Source: Sphingomonadaceae bacterium (GTDB lineage: Bacteria > Pseudomonadota > Alphaproteobacteria > Sphingomonadales > Sphingomonadaceae). Taken from it: 55,498 nucleotides of DNA. Position 1 is the stretch's first letter. Each line of letters starts with the position of its first letter. Made by a program: the position numbers and the translations under genes. The notes beneath the pieces are model-generated. The model was not told the origin of the DNA. It saw only the letters and a list, made by a program, of their open reading frames with translations, and made no database searches. Below, piece by piece: positions 48,011-54,891 of this stretch. The stretch covers positions 1 through 55,498 of the forward strand of contig JADLBY010000064.1 in assembly GCA_020847445.1 (NCBI GenBank), given 5' to 3'.

Positions 48011-48025
48011 TTAAGACGAAATTAA
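48011..48025. promoter_or_regulatory. CtrA box upstream of ctrA
   Basis: TTAA-GACGAAA-TTAA (48011-48025) is a perfect TTAA-N7-TTAA CtrA site, 106 bases before the ctrA ATG and 8 bases after the last GANTC site. CtrA autoregulation through such boxes is established in Caulobacter. Confidence 0.75.
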
Positions 48026-48130
48026 CCTTTTCAGTTCATTTCCCTTATGGTTAATAACGATCGATGGCTGCGTCGCCGCTTCGGGCAGCACAGGCATCGG
48101 GGGTTGCAAAAGCAAAGAGGGGCCAGCCGC

Positions 48131-48832
48131 ATGCGCGTGTTGCTGATTGAAGACGAACCGACCACCGCGAAAGCCATCGAGATGATGCTCGCGACCGAAG
48201 GATTCAACGTCTATTCGACCGATCTGGGCGAGGAAGGCCTCGATCTGGGCAAACTCTACGATTACGATATCATCCTTCTCGATCTCAACCTGCCCGACAT
48301 GCATGGCTATGACGTGCTGAAAAAGCTGCGTGTCGCCAAGGTGCAGACGCCGGTGCTGATCCTTTCGGGCATCAGCGAAATGGATTCAAAGGTGCGCAGC
48401 TTCGGCTTTGGCGCCGACGATTATGTTACCAAGCCGTTCCACCGCGAAGAACTGGTCGCGCGCATCCACGCGGTTGTCCGTCGTTCGAAGGGCCACAGCC
48501 AGTCGGTCATCCGCACCGGCAAGCTCGCGGTCAATCTTGATGCCAAGACGGTCGAGGTCGATGGCGCCCGCGTGCACCTGACCGGCAAGGAATATGCGAT
48601 GCTCGAGCTGCTTTCGCTGCGCAAGGGCACCACGCTCACCAAGGAAATGTTCCTCAACCATCTTTATGGCGGCATGGACGAACCCGAACTCAAGATCATC
48701 GACGTGTTCATCTGCAAGCTGCGCAAGAAACTCGCGCTGGCCTGTGGCGGCGAAAATTACATCGAAACCGTCTGGGGCCGCGGCTATGTGCTGCGCGACC
48801 TGGAAGACATGGATCAGCCGCTGGTCGCCTGA
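48131..48832 (+). CDS. ctrA: Cell-cycle response regulator CtrA
   Basis: This 233-residue OmpR-family regulator starts [20 protein letters not shown]. The receiver has phospho-acceptor Asp51 ([16 protein letters not shown]), [25 protein letters not shown] and the switch Lys. The winged-helix domain (about 125-225) has [30 protein letters not shown] and [13 protein letters not shown], the recognition region typical of CtrA. The C-terminus ends in Val-Ala, in line with the hydrophobic ClpXP degron of CtrA. In alphaproteobacteria it represses replication initiation and activates flagellar and division genes. In sphingomonads, whether it is essential varies between species. Confidence 0.96.
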   Translation: MRVLLIEDEPTTAKAIEMMLATEGFNVYSTDLGEEGLDLGKLYDYDIILLDLNLPDMHGYDVLKKLRVAKVQTPVLILSGISEMDSKVRSFGFGADDYVTKPFHREELVARIHAVVRRSKGHSQSVIRTGKLAVNLDAKTVEVDGARVHLTGKEYAMLELLSLRKGTTLTKEMFLNHLYGGMDEPELKIIDVFICKLRKKLALACGGENYIETVWGRGYVLRDLEDMDQPLVA

Positions 48833-48868
48833 ACCGACACGAATTTACCCCGGCAGTAGTTTGAGAGG

Positions 48869-48897
48869 GGGCGGTGCTGAAAGGCTCCGCCCTTTTT
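48869..48897 (+). terminator. Intrinsic terminator after ctrA
   Basis: GGGCGG (48869-48874) / CCGCCC (48887-48892) with an internal TGC/GGCT partial stem is followed by TTTTT (48893-48897). It lies 36 bases after the ctrA stop. Confidence 0.85.
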
Positions 48898-48914
48898 CGT
48901 TTGATTGCGTGTTG

Positions 48915-48994
48915 CGGCACCGGCCCGCTCCTCCACCTGGCCTCCCATAAGGTACCATGTCTGGGAGGTCGGGTGGGGGAGCGGGCCGGTGCCG
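48915..48994 (+). other. 33-bp hairpin between ctrA and phosphatase gene
   Basis: Arms 48915-48947 and 48962-48994 (left arm starts CGGCACCGGCCCGCTCC) are complementary over all 33 positions, with a 14-nt loop containing GGTACC. Thirty pairs are Watson-Crick; the other three (left-arm positions 18, 24 and 26) are T-G or G-T, so they form G-U pairs in + strand RNA but A-C mismatches in minus RNA. It follows the ctrA terminator and may be an RNA structure in read-through transcripts or a DNA cruciform element. Confidence 0.65.
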
Positions 48995-48996
48995 AT

Positions 48997-49019
48997 ACGT
49001 TTCAGCAAAGCTGAAACGT
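48997..49019. repeat. 10-bp hairpin at the 3' end of the phosphatase gene
   Basis: ACGTTTCAGC-AAA-GCTGAAACGT forms a perfect 10-bp stem with a 3-base loop, 2 bases after the 33-bp hairpin and 4 bases from the phosphatase stop. There is no T run, so it is probably an mRNA-end stabiliser rather than a terminator. Confidence 0.6.
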
Positions 49020-49023
49020 CAAA

Positions 49024-49788
49024 CTACGTCTGCAGATACCAGCGCTCGGAACCCTCAAGCCCGATGGCCGTCAACCTGCCGCTTGCATAAGCCCCGGTAT
49101 CGATCCCGATCCGCGACCCGCGCTCGTCGATCTCGTCATAGATGGTGTGGCCATAGACGATGACCTTTTCCAGGTCGCCGCGCTGGCCGACAAATTCGTC
49201 GCGGATCCAGCGCAGATCGCTTTTGCGCTGTTCAGACAGCGGAACGCCGGGACGGATGCCGGCATGGACAAAGGCATAGTCGCCGAGCACGAGCGTATCC
49301 TCGAAGCTTTCGAGGAAGGTCAGATGCGCCTCGGGCACCAGCGTTTCGAGGCGGCTGGCCAGCGCTTCAAGGTCAAGCTCGATATATTCGGAACGGGTGA
49401 TCGGATAGCTTTGCAGCGTCGCATCGCCGCCGATCTTGAGGAAGAAGCGCAATGTCTTGGTATCGCGCTCGCGGCAGGCCTTGAGGAACACCTCCTCATG
49501 ATTGCCCATCAGATAGTGCACGGTGCGCCCCTGCCCGCGCATGGCCATTGCGGTGTCTATCACCCCCGCGCTGTCGGGCCCGCGGTCAACCAGATCGCCG
49601 AGCAGGACGATCCGGGTATCCGCCGTGCCCCTCGCCCGGTCATCCGCGTCGATCTGCGCCAGCAGCGCCGTTAGCAGATCGTTGCGGCCATGGATGTCTC
49701 CGATCGCATAGACGCGCACGCCATCCGGCACCCGCGCGGTATCGAGCGGACGGGACGGTGCGACTTTCCTGAACAGACGACCCAGCAT
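49024..49788 (-). CDS. Metallophosphoesterase (PrpA/ApaH-like serine/threonine phosphatase)
   Basis: This 254-residue protein has the calcineurin-like motifs in order: VYAIGDIHGRNDLL (GDxHG), LLGDLVDRGPDSAGV (GDxVDRG), YLMGNHEEVF (GNHE), YAFVHAGIRPG and VYGHTIYDE. These bind two metal ions. Enzymes of this group hydrolyse phosphoprotein or diadenosine polyphosphates; which one is not clear from sequence. It is convergent with ctrA. Confidence 0.9.
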   Translation of the reverse strand: MLGRLFRKVAPSRPLDTARVPDGVRVYAIGDIHGRNDLLTALLAQIDADDRARGTADTRIVLLGDLVDRGPDSAGVIDTAMAMRGQGRTVHYLMGNHEEVFLKACRERDTKTLRFFLKIGGDATLQSYPITRSEYIELDLEALASRLETLVPEAHLTFLESFEDTLVLGDYAFVHAGIRPGVPLSEQRKSDLRWIRDEFVGQRGDLEKVIVYGHTIYDEIDERGSRIGIDTGAYASGRLTAIGLEGSERWYLQT

Positions 49789-49866
49789 GGTGTGCGCGAT
49801 ATAGGGAGGAGCAGGGGCAAGCGAAAGGGCCTTGTCCCCATTCCCCGGGGCAGGACGGCAAAAGCG

Positions 49867-51051
49867 TCAGTCCTCGACGGCAAAGGTCAGCCCGGCATGC
49901 GCCTGCAACCGCGCGACCAGTTTTTCACCCAGCGCCGCGCCCGGCGTGGTCACTCCGCCTTCTCCGCCATTTTCGGCAAGGCAGAGCGCGGTTTCGGCGA
50001 TCATCTTGCTGGTCGAGCCATAGCCCGGATCACGATCGCCCTTCACGCTGTACAGCGCGCGCCGCCCATCGGGATATTCGCCGACAAACAGGACATCGTA
50101 AAACCCGCTTTCGCGTTCCTCCCTGGTCGGCCCTTCGCCCGGCAGCGGATCGTTGTCGGTGCCGATCATCGGGGTTCGGGCCACATATTCGGCGGCCTGC
50201 CGTCCGGCCTCGCCCGGACCAGTCAGCATCATTTCGTCATAGACAAAATCCTGCCCATAAGGATGGCCAAGCAGCGCATTGGTGCGGTGGACATTCTTGG
50301 TGTTGATCGGGGCCATGATGAAGTTTGTCGCCCAACTGCCTAGCGCCTCGTCATATTCAGGCTGCGTCGCAGGCGGTTGCGGTGGGCCTTCAAATCCGCC
50401 CGCCAGGCTGAACGGGTTGGTCAGATAGCCGATCAGCGCCGGATCCCTGGCTGCGGCCGCCATCGTTGCCTTCAGGCTGGCGGCTGTGCCACCCGAAAAC
50501 TTGCCCTGCATGGCGCGAACTCGGCCTTTGACGCGCGGCGCCGGTGCACCGAACTTTTCGGCCGCATGCTTCTGCAACATCAGCACGCCAAGATCGAAGG
50601 GGATCGAATCAAATCCAGCCGAAAAGCAGATGCGCGCGGCTGACGCCCTGGCGGCTGCATGATGCTGGTCAATTTTCTGACGCATCCAGGCCGGTTCGCC
50701 GCACAGGTCGGTATAGTCGGTGCCATTGGCCACGCAGGCGGCGACCAGACCATCACCGTAAAGCTGATACGGGCCCACCGTCGTCAGCACGACCCTGGTC
50801 CGCTTGCACATGGCATCCAGCGACGCCGGATCAGCCGCATCGGCAACCACCAGCGGCGTTTGCGCGGGGGCACCGATCAGGTCGCGCACCTCCTCCAGCT
50901 TCGCAAGCGATCGCCCCGCCATCGCCCAGCGCCATGGCCAGGGATCGACGACGTCTGCGGCCTGCTTCGCCAGATATTCGGCAACCAGACGCCCGGTATA
51001 GCCGGTGGCACCATAGACAATGACATCGAATTCACGTGCTTCGCTGGGCAT
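49867..51051 (-). CDS. Saccharopine dehydrogenase-like NAD(P)-binding protein (trans-acting enoyl reductase group)
   Basis: This 394-residue protein starts with FDVIVYGATGYTGRLVAEYL (Rossmann GATGYTG). It then has VVLTTVGPYQLYGDGLVAACVANGTDYTDLCGE and FSAGFDSIPFDLGVLML, as in the saccharopine-reductase-like family that includes mycobacterial trans-acting enoyl reductases and eukaryotic SCCPDH. Lysine metabolism is unlikely. It lies 54 bases downstream of an acyl-CoA dehydrogenase gene on the same strand, so a lipid role is plausible. Confidence 0.88.
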   Translation of the reverse strand: MPSEAREFDVIVYGATGYTGRLVAEYLAKQAADVVDPWPWRWAMAGRSLAKLEEVRDLIGAPAQTPLVVADAADPASLDAMCKRTRVVLTTVGPYQLYGDGLVAACVANGTDYTDLCGEPAWMRQKIDQHHAAARASAARICFSAGFDSIPFDLGVLMLQKHAAEKFGAPAPRVKGRVRAMQGKFSGGTAASLKATMAAAARDPALIGYLTNPFSLAGGFEGPPQPPATQPEYDEALGSWATNFIMAPINTKNVHRTNALLGHPYGQDFVYDEMMLTGPGEAGRQAAEYVARTPMIGTDNDPLPGEGPTREERESGFYDVLFVGEYPDGRRALYSVKGDRDPGYGSTSKMIAETALCLAENGGEGGVTTPGAALGEKLVARLQAHAGLTFAVED

Positions 51052-51105
51052 GGCTCTCTCCTGATTCTACCTAGTACCGGTTGATGCGCGGATGGCTGCG
51101 CCGAG

Positions 51106-52281
51106 TCAAAATGCGTATTGCCTGCTCGCCAGATCGAACATGATTTCCTCCGATCCGCCGCCGATCGCCATGACACGCACCTCGCGATAGATGCGCTCAA
51201 CGCGGCACCCGCGCAGGAAGCTCGCGCCGCCGAGGATCTGGCAGGCCTCGCGCGCGCAATATTCCATCGTGCGCGTGGCCTGCACCTTCAACAGCGCAAA
51301 ATCGCCGGGGAAGGCCTTGCCCTCACGCACGCTCCAGGCGCATTGGTCGATCCACGCCTGCGTCGTGTTGATCTGACGCAGCATATCGGCCAGCTTGTGG
51401 CGAATGGCCTGATTGCGGACCAAAGGCTTGCCGAACACCTCGCGCTGCTGCGCCCAGTCGAGCGCATCTTCGAAGCAGACGCGCGCATAGGCCGCCGCCT
51501 GCTGCGCCATGCCCAGCCGCTCGCCGTTGAAATTGCGCATGATGCCCATGAAGCCGCCATTTTCGGGGCCGATCAGATTTTCGGCGGGCACCTCCACATT
51601 GTCGAAATGCAGCGTCGCAGTGTCCGACGCATGCCAGCCCATCTTGGCGAGCGGGGTGCGGCTGAAACCCGGGCGGTCGGTTTCGATCAGCAGCAACGAA
51701 ATGCCGCCCATGCCGGGGCCACCGGTGCGCACCGCCGTGGTCACATAGTCGGCACGCATGGCGCTGGTGATGAAGGTCTTGCTGCCGTTGACGATATAGG
51801 ACGCACCATTGCGCTCCGCTCTTGTCTTGAGGTTGGCGACATCCGATCCGCCTGACGGCTCGGTAATGCCCAGCGAAATGATCTTGTCGCCTGCAAGAAC
51901 GGCGGGCGCAATGCGCCGCTTCATGTCCTCGCTGCCCATTGCGAGAATAGGGGGCAGGCCGATGCCATGCGTCATCAGCGACGCCGGGATGCCGCCCGCG
52001 CCGGGGCGGCATAGTTCCTCGCTCTGCACCAGCGAGTGAAAGATATCGAAGTCGCTGCTGCCCGTGCCGCCATATTCCTCGGGATATCCCAGCCCCAATA
52101 TGCCCGCTTCTGCCGCCTTTTTGTGCAGGCTGCGCGGCAACTCGCCCGCGGCCTCCCAGGCATCGACATGGGGCTGGATCTCGCGTTCGACAAAGCGGCG
52201 CACCGTGTCGCACACCGCCTCATGGCTCGCGTCATAATAAGGCGAACGGGCGCGCCATTGGTCGAATAGGGGGGATGTCAT
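51106..52281 (-). CDS. Acyl-CoA dehydrogenase
   Basis: This 391-residue flavoenzyme begins MTSPLFDQWRARSPYYDASH. It has an N-terminal helical domain, the FAD/substrate loop LGITEPSGGSDVANLKTRA with NGSKTFITSAMRADYV, ERLGMAQQAAAYA and the C-terminal QILGGASFLRGCRVERIYREVRVMAIGGGSEEIM. The GGGSEEIM ending includes the usual catalytic-base Glu region of ACADs. GGAGAG lies 6 bases before the ATG. It probably forms a two-gene unit with the reductase-like gene downstream. An interrupted palindrome lies 35 bases upstream. Confidence 0.92.
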   Translation of the reverse strand: MTSPLFDQWRARSPYYDASHEAVCDTVRRFVEREIQPHVDAWEAAGELPRSLHKKAAEAGILGLGYPEEYGGTGSSDFDIFHSLVQSEELCRPGAGGIPASLMTHGIGLPPILAMGSEDMKRRIAPAVLAGDKIISLGITEPSGGSDVANLKTRAERNGASYIVNGSKTFITSAMRADYVTTAVRTGGPGMGGISLLLIETDRPGFSRTPLAKMGWHASDTATLHFDNVEVPAENLIGPENGGFMGIMRNFNGERLGMAQQAAAYARVCFEDALDWAQQREVFGKPLVRNQAIRHKLADMLRQINTTQAWIDQCAWSVREGKAFPGDFALLKVQATRTMEYCAREACQILGGASFLRGCRVERIYREVRVMAIGGGSEEIMFDLASRQYAF

Positions 52282-52315
52282 CCATGTCTCTCCTGCGCCT
52301 GCAACTGGCAGGAAT

Positions 52316-52331
52316 TTAATCAATCGATTAA
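52316..52331. promoter_or_regulatory. Putative operator upstream of acyl-CoA dehydrogenase
   Basis: TTAATC-AATC-GATTAA (52316-52331) is a perfect 6-bp inverted repeat in a locally AT-rich patch, 35 bases upstream of the acyl-CoA dehydrogenase ATG. Such short palindromes are often sites for TetR- or GntR-type regulators of fatty-acid genes. Confidence 0.35.
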
Positions 52332-52402
52332 GTTGAGCAAGGCCCGAATTGCGGACCGTCTGCCACCACTGCAAGCGGGGCGGGGATCATGGCTGAAGCC
52401 GA

Positions 52403-52957
52403 TCAAAGCCGCGGCAGCGTTACCCCGCGTTGCCCCATATATTTACCCGCGCGGTCGGCATAGCTCGTCTCGCACGGCTCGTTGCCCTGCAGGAAGAGGA
52501 ACTGGCACGCGCCTTCATTGGCATAGATTTTGGCCGGCAACGGCGTGGTGTTCGAAAATTCGAGGGTCACATGCCCTTCCCAGCCGGGCTCGAGCGGCGT
52601 CACGTTCACGATGATGCCGCAACGGGCATAGGTGCTCTTGCCCAGACAGATGACGAGCACGTCGCGCGGGACGCGGAAATATTCGACCGTGCGGGCGAGC
52701 GCGAAACTGTTTGGCGGGATGATGCAGACATCGGTTTCGCGGTCGACCAGGCTTTTGCCGTCAAAATTCTTCGGATCGACCACGGCGCTGTCCACATTGG
52801 TGAAAATCTTGAACTCAGGCGCGACGCGGGCGTCATAGCCGTAAGAGGAAAGACCATAGCTGATGCAACCGTCGCGGCGCTGCGCCTCGACAAAGGGTTC
52901 GATCATCCCGTTTTCGAGCGCCTGCTGCCTGATCCATTTGTCCGAAAGAATTGCCAT
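52403..52957 (-). CDS. dcd: dCTP deaminase
   Basis: This 184-residue enzyme starts [19 protein letters not shown]. It has [71 protein letters not shown] (catalytic Glu, Arg, Ser residues), and [14 protein letters not shown] near the end. It makes dUTP from dCTP for thymidylate synthesis as a homotrimer. A start 18 bases upstream would add six unusual residues. A palindromic-repeat pair lies just upstream. Confidence 0.95.
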   Translation of the reverse strand: MAILSDKWIRQQALENGMIEPFVEAQRRDGCISYGLSSYGYDARVAPEFKIFTNVDSAVVDPKNFDGKSLVDRETDVCIIPPNSFALARTVEYFRVPRDVLVICLGKSTYARCGIIVNVTPLEPGWEGHVTLEFSNTTPLPAKIYANEGACQFLFLQGNEPCETSYADRAGKYMGQRGVTLPRL

Positions 52958-52980
52958 GCCGACTCCCTGCCCCACATTTC

Positions 52981-53087
52981 GTCATTCCCGCGAAGGCGGG
53001 AATCCATCACCCAAGTAATCGGTTCACATTGCGCGCCAGTTGAAAACCCGAGCTCAGGAGCTGGATTCCCGCCTTCGCGGGAATGAC
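52981..53087. repeat. Inverted pair of 25-bp palindromic repeats
   Basis: 52981-53005 and 53063-53087 are exact reverse complements (core TTCCCGCGAAGGCGGGAA). Each is itself a hairpin, with 57 bases between. The same 25-mer occurs again at 43666-43690. It matches the common sphingomonad intergenic repeat. Confidence 0.85.
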
Positions 53088-53118
53088 GACAAAAAGGAAG
53101 GGGGAAATTGCGTAAAGG

Positions 53119-53562
53119 TCAGCTTTTCAAACTCGCAGGGCCAAAGCCGTGCGGCAAAAGTTCAGACAGCAGATAGGTTTCATAACCGCTGGCGTGCGCG
53201 CAATGCACCGGCAGGTCGATCGCCACCTCGTCCGCCACTTCCTTGATCACCTGACGGCAGCGGCCACAGGGGCTGATCGGATCGGCACCGATGACGGCAC
53301 CCCCCTCTGCCGACCGGGGGCCGCCCGCGACGGCGATGGCAACGATGCGCCGCATCTGCCCGTCGCTGTTCGCCTTGGCGATGGCGACGGTTTCGGCGCA
53401 CAACGTCATCCCATAGCTGGCATTTTCGAAATTGGCGCCGGTGACGACCTCGCCATTGTCGAGCAGCAAGGCCGCGCCGACATGAAAGTTCGAATAGGGC
53501 GCATAGGCATTATGCGCGGCGGCAATCGCCGCCTGCACCAGTTGTTCGTTTGCCTCGTTCAT
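53119..53562 (-). CDS. cdd: Cytidine deaminase
   Basis: This 147-residue enzyme has YAPYSNFHVGAALLLDNGEVVTGANFENASYGMTLCAETVAI (zinc Cys and catalytic Glu in CAE) and PISPCGRCRQVIKEV (PCGxC zinc ligands). It is a tetrameric cytidine/deoxycytidine deaminase for pyrimidine salvage. The start overlaps the GH25-like stop (ATGA), so the two are translationally coupled. Confidence 0.95.
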   Translation of the reverse strand: MNEANEQLVQAAIAAAHNAYAPYSNFHVGAALLLDNGEVVTGANFENASYGMTLCAETVAIAKANSDGQMRRIVAIAVAGGPRSAEGGAVIGADPISPCGRCRQVIKEVADEVAIDLPVHCAHASGYETYLLSELLPHGFGPASLKS

Positions 53563-54245
53563 TGTCGCACCACTGCCCATTCAACCGGTTCGCTTACCCC
53601 GTCGATATGGCGCTGCGGATTGGCCGACCATATCACCCAGGGACGGGCGGCATAGTCGGGCAGCAGCCAGGTCTTTTCAAGCCAAACCGTCCGGTCGATC
53701 GAGGTGCTGAGCTTATACTGCTCTTCGAATTCCGGTGAAATCTTCAATATCGCAGGTTTGCCCAGATGCGCCTCGATCTGCGACAGGAAAGTCGCCACCT
53801 CCGACAATACGAGCGCACGATCGGGCTTTCCGCTGCACGTGTCGGTAAAGCGGAACTCGACTGCAGCGGGCAGCGCGGCATCGTTGCGCGGCACCGTAGT
53901 GATGAAGCTGGTCGCCTGATCGCTCGCCAGACGGCACAAATCGTAGCGATGCAGGGCACCGAAGCGCACCCCCGCCTCAGCCGCACCGGCAACATTGACG
54001 GCAAACCGGGCGTCGCGCGGCTTCACACCATCTGTTGCAACGATATAGGCGAAATCCACGCCGGTCGCCGCCAGCATCGGCCAGTCGAGTGCGCCATGAT
54101 GCGCGTCGACGACAATGCCCTGGTCGGGATAGGCATCACGCGACGGTGCCCAGCCGAGGATGACGCGCCACAGCACGAACGCACCGAGCAGCAATGCGAG
54201 CGCCACTGCGACATAGCGCCAAAGCCTGAATTTTCCGACGGCCAT
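53559..54245 (-). CDS. GH25 (lysozyme)-like membrane-anchored protein with altered catalytic residues
   Basis: This 228-residue protein has an N-terminal membrane anchor (YVAVALALLLGAFVLWRVIL, about residues 11-30) and a GH25 barrel: GIVVDAHHGALDWPMLAATGVDFAYIVATDG, FGALHRYDLC, DQATSFITTVPR and ILKISPEFEEQY. Normal GH25 proteins have GIDVSHHQG and a DxE motif (as in PVLDLEW); here these align with GIVVDAHHG and AAVEFRF. The catalytic Asp and Glu therefore appear lost or moved. It may be a peptidoglycan-binding pseudo-enzyme. It lies between UPF0262 and cdd on the same strand. Confidence 0.8.
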   Translation of the reverse strand: MAVGKFRLWRYVAVALALLLGAFVLWRVILGWAPSRDAYPDQGIVVDAHHGALDWPMLAATGVDFAYIVATDGVKPRDARFAVNVAGAAEAGVRFGALHRYDLCRLASDQATSFITTVPRNDAALPAAVEFRFTDTCSGKPDRALVLSEVATFLSQIEAHLGKPAILKISPEFEEQYKLSTSIDRTVWLEKTWLLPDYAARPWVIWSANPQRHIDGVSEPVEWAVVRQ

Positions 54246-54271
54246 AAATTTCCCTGAAAGTCCCCGTTGGC

Positions 54272-54754
54272 CTATTGCTTGATGTGCAGCACGCAAATCA
54301 ATGTAAACAATCGCCGCGCGGTCGGAAAATCGACCTCGACCTTGCCGTCGAGCCGTTCGATTAGCAGTTCTGCCGCGCTGTTGTGCACCCCGCGCCGCGC
54401 CATGTCGATCGTCTCGATCTCTGACGCGGTCGCCTTGCGGATGGCCTGGTAATAGCTGTCGCAGATCGCGAAATATTCGCGCACCGGGCGCTGGAACCGG
54501 CCAAGGCCAAGGATCAGCGTTTCATGCGGCGCGCCATCCTCGCGCGATATGTCGAGCACCAGCCGCCCTTCGGTGACGCTGAGTTTGAGCCGGTACGGCC
54601 CGGCATAGCCATCGCCCATTTCGCGCAGCGGCTTGAAATGATTCTCCTCGATCAGATCGAAGATTGCAACGCGCCGTTCCTGCTCGATATCGGCGTTGCG
54701 ACGCAATATGGTCGCTTCGTCGAGTTCGACGGAGATGATGCGCGGGTCGGCCAT
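54272..54754 (-). CDS. UPF0262 family protein
   Basis: This 160-residue protein matches the alphaproteobacterial UPF0262 family: [35 protein letters not shown], then [41 protein letters not shown] and [22 protein letters not shown]. Function is unknown; in this class the gene often sits near cell-cycle or envelope genes. It is 26 bases ahead of the GH25-like gene, so UPF0262, GH25-like and cdd probably form one transcript. Confidence 0.92.
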   Translation of the reverse strand: MADPRIISVELDEATILRRNADIEQERRVAIFDLIEENHFKPLREMGDGYAGPYRLKLSVTEGRLVLDISREDGAPHETLILGLGRFQRPVREYFAICDSYYQAIRKATASEIETIDMARRGVHNSAAELLIERLDGKVEVDFPTARRLFTLICVLHIKQ

Positions 54755-54794
54755 CTGCCCCCTCTAACCGATGCGACGGCAGGGGCAAGGGGGT

Positions 54795-54818
54795 ATCCTC
54801 CCCCAGCCGGGGGAGGAT
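54795..54818. repeat. 10-bp GC-rich hairpin
   Basis: ATCCTCCCCC (54795-54804) / GGGGGAGGAT (54809-54818) with tetraloop AGCC lies between the divergent UPF0262 and dnaB genes. It has no T run and is probably an intergenic palindromic repeat. Confidence 0.55.
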
Positions 54819-54891
54819 TTCCACAGCCCTGTCCCCCGAACAATTTTTGCAGCGCCTTGCGCCTGCCCATCTGATAAACGATAGCACACAC

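Larger units (their letters stand above)
47778..48130. other. Intergenic region between TonB receptor 3 and ctrA
   Basis: This 353-base gene-free stretch carries the regulatory DNA of two divergent genes. On the receptor side there is a small GCAC-TACT-GTGC inverted repeat (47801-47812). The ctrA side holds five GANTC sites and a CtrA box, listed separately. A TATAAT at 47884 has no well-spaced -35. No open reading frame is credible. Confidence 0.7.
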
